From Candidatus Neomicrothrix sp. UBA4742 (GTDB lineage Bacteria; Actinomycetota; Acidimicrobiia; Acidimicrobiales; Acidimicrobilacustridaceae), in the NCBI GenBank assembly GCA_002403895.1, contig DHIQ01000076.1, positions 15,872 through 21,435 of the forward strand: DNA of 5,564 bases, in the 5' to 3' direction. The translations under genes and the position numbers were made by a program. The notes beneath the pieces were generated by a model. The model was not told the origin of the DNA. It worked only from the letters and a program-made list of their open reading frames with translations, and ran no database searches. Numbering within the stretch: the first letter of the stretch is position 1; each line of letters starts with the position of its first letter. Positions 1-4,981 of the stretch are shown here, piece after piece.

Positions 1-288
1 GCCCACATGGGTCATCCCTACGAGGAGCTGCTGGTGAACTACATGCGGAAGTGGGACCGGCTGTACCTGTCGTGCACGGCCTACGCCCCCCGCTACATCG
101 CCCCCGCCCTCCTGGCGTACATGGCGTCGTCGAGGGGGCGGGGCCGGGTGCTGTGGGGGAGTGATGACCCGTGGTTCCCGATACGGCGCTCGATCGACGA
201 GGCCCGCAACCTCGACCTCGATGAGGACGCGATGGGACTGTTCCTGGGAGGCACCGCCCGCCGGCTCCTCGATCGCACCGGTTCCTGA
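1..288 (+). CDS. Amidohydrolase_2-family metal-dependent hydrolase, C-terminal fragment (5' end outside window)
   Basis: The reading frame is open from base 1 and ends in TGA at 286-288, giving 95 visible residues. They match the last part of the TIM-barrel amidohydrolase_2 family (relatives of ACMSD decarboxylase and lactonases). A Gly-His-Pro motif lies near residues 4-6. A Leu-Ser-Cys-Thr-Ala-Tyr-Ala-Pro strand follows at about 23-30. The hallmark Val-Leu-Trp-Gly-Ser-Asp-Asp-Pro sits at 50-57, where Asp55 is the expected metal-binding or catalytic aspartate. A final helix with Phe-Leu-Gly-Gly-Thr-Ala-Arg-Arg-Leu-Leu ends the fold, as is usual in the family. The product is probably cytoplasmic and catalyses a hydrolysis or decarboxylation, but the substrate is unknown. 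The gene converges on the amidohydrolase at 301-1662, with 12 bases between the stops. The family call is firm; the missing N-terminus, with the first metal ligands, prevents anything more specific. Confidence 0.85.
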   Translation, partial: AHMGHPYEELLVNYMRKWDRLYLSCTAYAPRYIAPALLAYMASSRGRGRVLWGSDDPWFPIRRSIDEARNLDLDEDAMGLFLGGTARRLLDRTGS

Positions 289-300
289 CGCTGGTAGACG

Positions 301-1662
301 TCACGGCAGCCGGAGCGAGAGCTCCGCGCTTGCCTCGGCGAGCCAGGCCCGGTCGGGCGGCGCGGGGGGCGGGTCGATGCCGTAGAGCTGTGCCGCATTG
401 GCGCCGAGGATCCCTTCCTTGATCTCCGGGGAGAGCGCCGGGTAGCCGTAGCGCTCCTGCATCCATTCGGGGATGGTGAACACCCGGAACGCGTCGATCA
501 ACGATTGCGGCGGGCCGTACCACACCGAGTCGGTGCCCCACAGGATCCGTTCTGGTCCGACCGCACCGAGCAGCTTGCCGATCACGTGGGCGGCCTCCCG
601 TGGCCGTCGCAGCATCAGGAACCAGGTCGACCCGAGCTCGGCCCACACGTTGCCACCGGGGCCAATGCCCGACGCGCCGAGGCTGGTGACCAGTCGGCTG
701 ACGCCCCGCGTCGGGTCCTGTTCGTGCGACCCTTCCTCGCCGGAAGGGTCGATGTCGTAGCCCGAGTGGTAGACGACGAACTGGATGTCGGGGAACATCG
801 CCGCCGCCGGGCCGATATCACGGGGCGACGAGGTGGCCGGTGCGGCCGAGGGGATCGGTCCGGCGATTCCTTTGTGGGCGCACACGATGGGCGGGCCCAG
901 GGCAGCGACCCGCTCCAGGAAGGGCAGCCCGTGGGCCTCGCCGTCGAGGAACCAACCCCGGCCCGGCCGATCGGGCGGGTCCCACAGCGTGTAGACCTTC
1001 CACCCCGACGGTCGCAGCTCGTCGCGCCAGCCGACCATGGCGTCGAGTTCGGCGGGCCCCAGGTTGGGATGGACGATGGTGTGGGTGAGGACGCGGCCGG
1101 TCCCGGCGTAGCGGTCGACGATTTCGCGGGCCGCGGCGATGTCGTTGTTGTCGATAGCGTTCTCACCGGGCCGCCCGGGCGTCGAGGTCAGCAGGGCCAC
1201 CGCCGTCTCGCTGCCGCCGAAGAGACATGCCGCCCAGGACGGCGCGGACAGCAGCGCGATGTCGATCGGGTCGGACCATCGCTCGGGGTCGACCATTCGC
1301 AGGAAGCCGAAGAGGGCGCTGGCACTGGCTGTGCCAGCCCGGCTGGGCCGGACGAGGTGGGTCTGGACGTCGATCACCGGTGCGGTGCTGGCGAAGGCTG
1401 CCTCGGCGGCAGCCCGGTCGGTGGCGGCTTCGGGCGGAACGTTGTAGAAGCCGCCGCCGTGGGCCTCGTCGAGCGCCCGCAGGGTGGCGGCGGTTCCCAT
1501 GCGACTGTCGAGGTACGTGGCGGGATCGATCCCCAGGCGGACGGCGGCGATGGCGGCTCGCTCGGCCACCGAATGATCGACCCGGTGATCGATCGAGCGC
1601 CACGGGACGGCGGCGTATTCGTCACTCGACCGTGCCGCGAGCAGGGGAGCGACGGGGTGCAT
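301..1662 (-). CDS. Amidohydrolase_2-family protein with long N-terminal extension (453 aa)
   Basis: This is a metal-dependent hydrolase or decarboxylase of the amidohydrolase superfamily, probably cytoplasmic because no signal peptide or membrane segment is visible. The TIM barrel begins unusually late: the first strand, Val-Ile-Asp-Val-Gln-Thr-His, is at 96-102, so the usual H-x-H metal pair reads Gln100-x-His102. Other conserved points are His198 (Ile-Val-His-Pro-Asn), Lys222, the His263-Lys264 pair, His299 (Val-Tyr-His-Ser-Gly) and Asp378 in Trp-Gly-Thr-Asp-Ser-Val-Trp-Tyr-Gly. The end (Lys-Glu-Gly-Ile-Leu-Gly-Ala-Asn-Ala-Ala-Gln-Leu-Tyr-Gly) is typical of the family. Residues 1-95 form a helical, Ala-rich segment of unknown role. 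The ATG at 1660-1662 lies 6 bases after the CoA-transferase stop, making this the last gene of a four-gene operon. The position suggests hydrolysis or decarboxylation of a pathway intermediate, which is inference. The substrate is unknown. Confidence 0.88.
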   Translation of the reverse strand: MHPVAPLLAARSSDEYAAVPWRSIDHRVDHSVAERAAIAAVRLGIDPATYLDSRMGTAATLRALDEAHGGGFYNVPPEAATDRAAAEAAFASTAPVIDVQTHLVRPSRAGTASASALFGFLRMVDPERWSDPIDIALLSAPSWAACLFGGSETAVALLTSTPGRPGENAIDNNDIAAAREIVDRYAGTGRVLTHTIVHPNLGPAELDAMVGWRDELRPSGWKVYTLWDPPDRPGRGWFLDGEAHGLPFLERVAALGPPIVCAHKGIAGPIPSAAPATSSPRDIGPAAAMFPDIQFVVYHSGYDIDPSGEEGSHEQDPTRGVSRLVTSLGASGIGPGGNVWAELGSTWFLMLRRPREAAHVIGKLLGAVGPERILWGTDSVWYGPPQSLIDAFRVFTIPEWMQERYGYPALSPEIKEGILGANAAQLYGIDPPPAPPDRAWLAEASAELSLRLP

Positions 1663-1668
1663 CGGCGC

Positions 1669-2862
1669 TCAGATCACCCCGTCGGCGGCCAGCGCATCGA
1701 GCTCGTCGGCGCCCAGCCCGAGCAGGTCGCCGAGCACCTCGCGGGTGTGGGCGCCCAGACGGGGTGCGCCGCTGGGCACGGACCGTTGCTCGCCGACGAA
1801 GCGGGGGAACGGTGCCTGCTGGCGGAGGGGCCCGAGCACCGGGTCGTCGACCGATACGAGGTCGCCCCGCGCCGCCATGTGGGGATCGCCGGCGATGTCA
1901 GCGGCGGTGTAGGCGGTAGCGACCGGGACGCCGTGGGCGATCGCCGCGGCCTCGACCTCGGCCGCCGATCGGGCCTGGGTCCACTCGGCCACGATGCCGT
2001 TGATCTCGTCGGAGCGGGCGGCCCGCTCGGCCAGCGACGCGAACCGGGGGTCGGTGACCAGCTCCGGCCGCTCCATCGCCTGGCACAGCCGGGCGAAGTT
2101 GGCGTCGCTCCCGGCCACGAGGCATACATAGCGCCCGTCGGCGGTCGGGTAGTTGTCGAGCGGCGCCGAGTTGGCCAACCGGTTGCCTTCGCGCTGGCGG
2201 ATCGTGCCCAACTGGTCGTAGGCGGCGAGCGTCCATTCCAGGATCCGTAGCACCGAACCGTAGAGCGCGGCGTCGATCACCGCCCCCTTCCCGGTGGCGC
2301 CCGGGCCGGCATCGCGGCGGTAGAGGGCAGCCAACGCCGCCTGGGCGGCGAAGACACCGGTGAGGTAGTCGCTGGTGGTCACCCCCGGCCGGACCGGCGG
2401 CCGGTCGGGGTAGCCGGTGAGGTTGAGCAACCCGCCGTAGCCGATGCCGAGGCGGTCGAGCCCGGGCCGGGGCGCGTAGGGGCCGTCCTGGCCGAAAGCC
2501 GAGATCCGCACCACGACCAGGTGGGGGTCGAGGTCGGCCGGGCCGATGCCCCATCGCTCGAGCGTGCCGGGACGGAAGTTCTCGCACGCGACGTCACAGC
2601 AGGCGGCGAGGTCGCGCAGCAGGTCGCGCCCGGCCGGCTTGCGGAGGTCGATGGTGACGCTCTTGCGGCCCCGGCCCTCCACCGCCCAGAACAGCGAGTA
2701 GTCGTCGACGAATGGGCCGATCTCGCGCATGAAGTCGCCAGTGCCGGGCTGTTCGATCTTGATGACCTCGGCGCCCTGCTCACCCAGGAGGCCGGCGCAG
2801 AAGGGAGCGGCGATTCGGGTGCCGAGGTCGAGCACTCGCAGGCCGTCGAGCGGCCCGGTCAC
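1669..2862 (-). CDS. CaiB/BaiF family (class III) CoA-transferase (397 aa)
   Basis: The family moves CoA between acyl-CoA and a free carboxylic acid, usually as interlocked dimers in the cytoplasm. The length of 397 residues is normal. Visible family motifs, in order, are the N-terminal Leu-Arg-Val-Leu-Asp-Leu-Gly (8-14) and Ala-Glu-Val-Ile-Lys-Ile-Glu (31-37) followed by Pro-Gly-Thr-Gly-Asp. Next come Glu-Asn-Phe-Arg-Pro-Gly (94-99) and Ser-Ala-Phe-Gly-Gln-Asp-Gly-Pro-Tyr (121-129). Asp165, in Thr-Ser-Asp-Tyr-Leu-Thr-Gly, fits the catalytic aspartate that forms the anhydride/thioester intermediate. The C-terminal Pro-Arg-Leu-Gly-Ala-His-Thr-Arg-Glu-Val-Leu motif is at 367-377. The start is GTG at 2860-2862, overlapping the TGA of the upstream crotonase gene by 4 bases, with a GGGGG ribosome-binding tract at 2866-2870. 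Translational coupling is likely. It probably activates the acid fed into this operon's pathway; donor and acceptor are unknown. Alpha-methylacyl-CoA racemase, in the same superfamily, is a less likely alternative. Confidence 0.9.
   Translation of the reverse strand: MTGPLDGLRVLDLGTRIAAPFCAGLLGEQGAEVIKIEQPGTGDFMREIGPFVDDYSLFWAVEGRGRKSVTIDLRKPAGRDLLRDLAACCDVACENFRPGTLERWGIGPADLDPHLVVVRISAFGQDGPYAPRPGLDRLGIGYGGLLNLTGYPDRPPVRPGVTTSDYLTGVFAAQAALAALYRRDAGPGATGKGAVIDAALYGSVLRILEWTLAAYDQLGTIRQREGNRLANSAPLDNYPTADGRYVCLVAGSDANFARLCQAMERPELVTDPRFASLAERAARSDEINGIVAEWTQARSAAEVEAAAIAHGVPVATAYTAADIAGDPHMAARGDLVSVDDPVLGPLRQQAPFPRFVGEQRSVPSGAPRLGAHTREVLGDLLGLGADELDALAADGVI
1672..1680 (-). promoter_or_regulatory. 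Possible ribosome binding site for the amidohydrolase, inside the end of the CoA-transferase gene
   Basis: On the minus strand the last sense codons of the CoA-transferase read GGGGTGATC, directly before its TGA. The GGTGATC part is complementary to the conserved 3' end of 16S rRNA. It ends 9 bases before the amidohydrolase ATG. The G-rich core is therefore about 14 bases from the start, longer than ideal, so termination and re-initiation by the same ribosome may matter as much as direct binding. Confidence 0.4.
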
Positions 2863-3731
2863 GAGCCCCCATCCGCGTCGGCGGCGCCGGCCCCGTCAGA
2901 CGGCGCGTCCGGCGGCGGAGCTGCCTGCTCGCGCTTGACGTGGTCCATCCCTCCGGCGGCTCGCTCCCGGGCCAGGCCCAGGGCGGTTTCGGTGTTGGAC
3001 ACGAACTGGTGGACCATGAAGTGGTGGCGCCACGACTCGCGCTGGCCCATGCCGTCGACCATGGCGTTGATCGATTGCTTCACCGCCCGGGCCGTCACCG
3101 GGGGCACGAGTGCGACCTCGTCGGCCATGGCCCGGGCCTCCACGGCCAGGTCGGCTCTCGCCACCACCCGGTTCACCATGCCGATGCGCTCTGCCTCGTC
3201 CGCGGTAAGAGTGCGGGCGCACAACAGGAACTCCTTGGCTCGGCGGGGGCCGAGCTCCCACGGCTCGACCAGCAGCTCGACTCCGGCTCCCGACATGCGC
3301 AGCACGGGGTTGGAGAACTGGGCGTCGTCGGCGGCGACGATGAGGTCGCACATGCACGCCAGCATCATTCCGGCCGCCGAGCACACGCCCTGCACGGCGG
3401 CGATGGTCGGTTTGGGGAAGTCACGGATGCGTACGCACTTGTCGAAGTACATGACCTGCTCGTGGTGCCACTTGCCCTCGGGCGTGTCACGCATGGCCGC
3501 CCACGGATCGGTGCCCTCGAACAACTCCTTCAGGTCGTGACCGGCGCTGAAATGCCGGCCTTCGGCGGCCAGCACCACGACCCGGACCGTGTCGTCGGCC
3601 TCGGCCCGGTCGAACGCGGCGTCGAGCTGCTCGATGGCGGCGGAGTCGAGGGCGTTGGCCTGGGCCGGTCGGGCCAGGGTGATGGTGGCGACCATGCCGC
3701 TGGTGTCGTAGGTGATCCGTTCGATGCTCAT
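2859..3731 (-). CDS. Crotonase-fold protein annotated as enoyl-CoA hydratase-like, lacking both classical catalytic glutamates (290 aa)
   Basis: This is a crotonase-superfamily protein acting on acyl-CoA thioesters, probably in the cytoplasm. Fold motifs are clear. The first oxyanion-hole segment His-Phe-Ser-Ala-Gly-His-Asp-Leu is at 60-67. The Lys-Pro-Thr-Ile-Ala-Ala-Val-Gln-Gly strand is at 107-115. The second segment, Ser-Ala-Ala-Gly-Met-Met-Leu-Ala-Cys-Met-Cys-Asp-Leu, is at 118-130. Alignment by eye to rat enoyl-CoA hydratase puts Met123 where Glu144 should be and Val143 where Glu164 should be, so ordinary hydratase activity is doubtful. Glu152 and Glu156 lie close by and might serve. 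Isomerase, hydrolase/retro-Claisen or CoA-ligand binding are alternatives. Residues 265-290 are a Pro/Ala/Asp/Gly-rich, probably disordered tail. I chose the ATG at 3729-3731 because it overlaps the upstream stop by 4 bases, is preceded by AGGGGG at 3737-3742 with 5-base spacing, and matches the family N-terminus. Confidence 0.88.
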   Translation of the reverse strand: MSIERITYDTSGMVATITLARPAQANALDSAAIEQLDAAFDRAEADDTVRVVVLAAEGRHFSAGHDLKELFEGTDPWAAMRDTPEGKWHHEQVMYFDKCVRIRDFPKPTIAAVQGVCSAAGMMLACMCDLIVAADDAQFSNPVLRMSGAGVELLVEPWELGPRRAKEFLLCARTLTADEAERIGMVNRVVARADLAVEARAMADEVALVPPVTARAVKQSINAMVDGMGQRESWRHHFMVHQFVSNTETALGLARERAAGGMDHVKREQAAPPPDAPSDGAGAADADGGS

Positions 3732-4945
3732 GTCAACCCCCTGGAGGCATCGGCCGGCACCGACTCGCGGGGCAGACCGAGCACTCGCTCGCCAATGATG
3801 TTGCGCTGGATCTCGTTGGTGCCGGCGAAGATCGAGGCGGCCTGGTAGTAGAGCCACGAGCGTTGCCACTCGCCGTCACCGGGGTTGCCGTCAGCACCCT
3901 GGGCGAGCGGGGCGGCCGGACCCAGCACGTCGAGCGCCAGGCGGTGGAGGCGCTGGCTCATCTCCGACCAGTAGAGCTTGAGGGCAGAGCCCTCCGGCCC
4001 GACCGCTTGTCCGGCCTCGAGGCGCGACAGCGATCGCCAGTTGTGCAGTTGGAAGAGCTTGACTTCGACAAAGGCCTCGGCCAGCCGGTGGGCGGTGCGC
4101 CGGTCGTCGAACCCGCCTTGGCTGAGGGCCAAGCGCAGCAGCTCGTCGAGGTGCTGGGCGTGGATGACGAGCTGGCGGGGGTTGGTGCCCCGCTCGTGGG
4201 TGAGGGTCGACGACGACACCCGCCAGCCGTCGTTCACCTCACCGATCACGCAGTCGTCGGGGACGACCACGCCGGTGAGGAACACCTCGTTGAAATCGGA
4301 TTCACCGGTGAGTTGACGTAGCGGCCGGACCTCGACACCGGGGGCGCTCATGTCGACGACGAAGGCGGTGATTCCCGCCTGTTTGCGCACAGCGGGGTCG
4401 GTGCGGGCGAGGCAGAGTCCCCAATCGGCGAACTGGGCATATGAGGTCCACACCTTCTGGCCGTCGAGCACCCAGCCACCGTCGTGGCGGGTGGCGCGGG
4501 TCGCCAGTGCGGCCAGGTCGCTGCCGGCCCCCGGTTCGCTGAACAGCTGGCAGAACAGCATGTCGGCCCGCAGGATGGCCGGCAGCCAACGGTCGCGCTG
4601 GCCGGGCGTGCCGTGGGTGAGGAGCGTGGGGCCGACCAGGTTGACCCCGATGCGCCCCACCAGCTCGGGGGCCCGGGCCCGGGCCAGCTCTTCCTGCACC
4701 ACGTAGTGCGCCAGCGCGCCGGCGCCACGTCCGCCGTAGGCCTCGGGCCACGTGACGCCAACCCAACGGCCGTCGGCCAGCTGGTGCTGCCAATCACGTC
4801 CGAAGGCGACCTCCTCGTCAAGGGTGGCGAACCGCGGCGGCAGGCCTGACCCGTACTCCCACGGCAGGCGGTCGCGCAGCCAGGCCCGGCACTCGGCCCG
4901 CAGCTCTTCGTGCTCGGCGGTGGGGGTGAGGTCCACGCCTCGCAT
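3728..4945 (-). CDS. Acyl-CoA dehydrogenase, full-length catalytic type (405 aa)
   Basis: This FAD enzyme would oxidise an acyl-CoA to the 2,3-enoyl-CoA and pass electrons to electron-transfer flavoprotein in the cytoplasm. The domain order is normal: an N-terminal helical domain (Ala-Glu-His-Glu-Glu-Leu-Arg at 10-16; Trp-Pro-Glu-Ala-Tyr-Gly-Gly at 66-72), a beta domain with Phe-Ser-Glu-Pro-Gly-Ala-Gly-Ser-Asp-Leu-Ala (135-145) and Gly-Gln-Lys-Val-Trp-Thr-Ser (162-168), then the C-terminal helical domain. The terminal motif is Phe-Ala-Gly-Thr-Asn-Glu-Ile-Gln (373-380). It has Ala where MCAD and SCAD carry the catalytic Glu. The base is therefore probably Glu251 in Thr-His-Glu-Arg-Gly-Thr, as in isovaleryl- and long-chain types. 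The coordinates use the ATG at 4943-4945. GTG at 4934-4936 (402 aa, starting Val-Asp-Leu-Thr-Pro-Thr) fits the usual family start and the promoter geometry equally well or better. It is the first gene of the operon and overlaps the crotonase start by 4 bases. The substrate is unknown. Confidence 0.92.
   Translation of the reverse strand: MRGVDLTPTAEHEELRAECRAWLRDRLPWEYGSGLPPRFATLDEEVAFGRDWQHQLADGRWVGVTWPEAYGGRGAGALAHYVVQEELARARAPELVGRIGVNLVGPTLLTHGTPGQRDRWLPAILRADMLFCQLFSEPGAGSDLAALATRATRHDGGWVLDGQKVWTSYAQFADWGLCLARTDPAVRKQAGITAFVVDMSAPGVEVRPLRQLTGESDFNEVFLTGVVVPDDCVIGEVNDGWRVSSSTLTHERGTNPRQLVIHAQHLDELLRLALSQGGFDDRRTAHRLAEAFVEVKLFQLHNWRSLSRLEAGQAVGPEGSALKLYWSEMSQRLHRLALDVLGPAAPLAQGADGNPGDGEWQRSWLYYQAASIFAGTNEIQRNIIGERVLGLPRESVPADASRGLT
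3737..3742 (-). promoter_or_regulatory. Ribosome binding site of the crotonase gene
   Basis: The minus strand reads AGGGGG here, 5 bases before the ATG at 3729-3731. It decides this start against a longer open frame reaching back to 3869, whose extra residues overlap the acyl-CoA dehydrogenase coding sequence and look nothing like a crotonase. Confidence 0.6.
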
Positions 4946-4973
4946 CGTAGGTGACGTCGGTGTCAGGTACGCT
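4944..4973. promoter_or_regulatory. Divergent promoter/operator region with an imperfect 26-bp palindrome
   Basis: Positions 4946-4971 form an inverted repeat. The left half is CGTAGGTGACGTC and the right half GGTGTCAGGTACG, with 9 of 13 base pairs symmetric around the 4958/4959 centre. The outer CGTA/TACG, the inner TGAC/GTCA and the central CG all pair. Each end runs into a TAnnnT hexamer: TACGCT (4968-4973) on the plus strand, 8 bases before GTG 4982, and TACGAT (4949 down to 4944) on the minus strand, 7 bases before GTG 4936. This spacing suits leaderless transcripts starting at the GTG codons, which are common in actinobacteria. No good -35 box is visible on either side. A dimeric repressor, for example of the TetR or GntR type, binding here would control both genes. 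The symmetry is seen; the regulatory role is inferred, and no regulator gene is in the window. Confidence 0.5.
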
Positions 4974-4981
4974 CGCCGACC

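Noticed and set aside
286..303. Possible terminator hairpin TGACG...CGTCA between the convergent genes
   Set aside because: Two convergent TGA stops always give a TGA/TCA inverted pair, so only two further base pairs are informative. The 5-bp stem has no T-tract, so I do not call a terminator.
1565..1600. GATCGA-rich repeated stretch
   Set aside because: It lies inside the amidohydrolase coding sequence and simply encodes the repetitive Ile-Asp-His-Arg-Val-Asp-His segment; no repeat array or site is implied.
505..2250. Very long plus-strand open frame (581 codons) opposite the amidohydrolase and CoA-transferase genes
   Set aside because: Its Gly/Arg/Val-rich translation has no family motif and spans two convincingly real minus-strand genes. 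Long antisense frames are expected in GC-rich DNA with strong third-position bias.
2940..3848. Plus-strand open frame of 302 codons opposite the crotonase gene
   Set aside because: The translation is His/Gly/Val-rich with no recognisable domain and is explained as a shadow of the minus-strand coding sequence.
3732..3869. 46-residue N-terminal extension of the crotonase frame
   Set aside because: It overlaps the end of the dehydrogenase coding sequence in another frame. The ATG at 3731 has a good ribosome-binding site and the 4-base overlap geometry.
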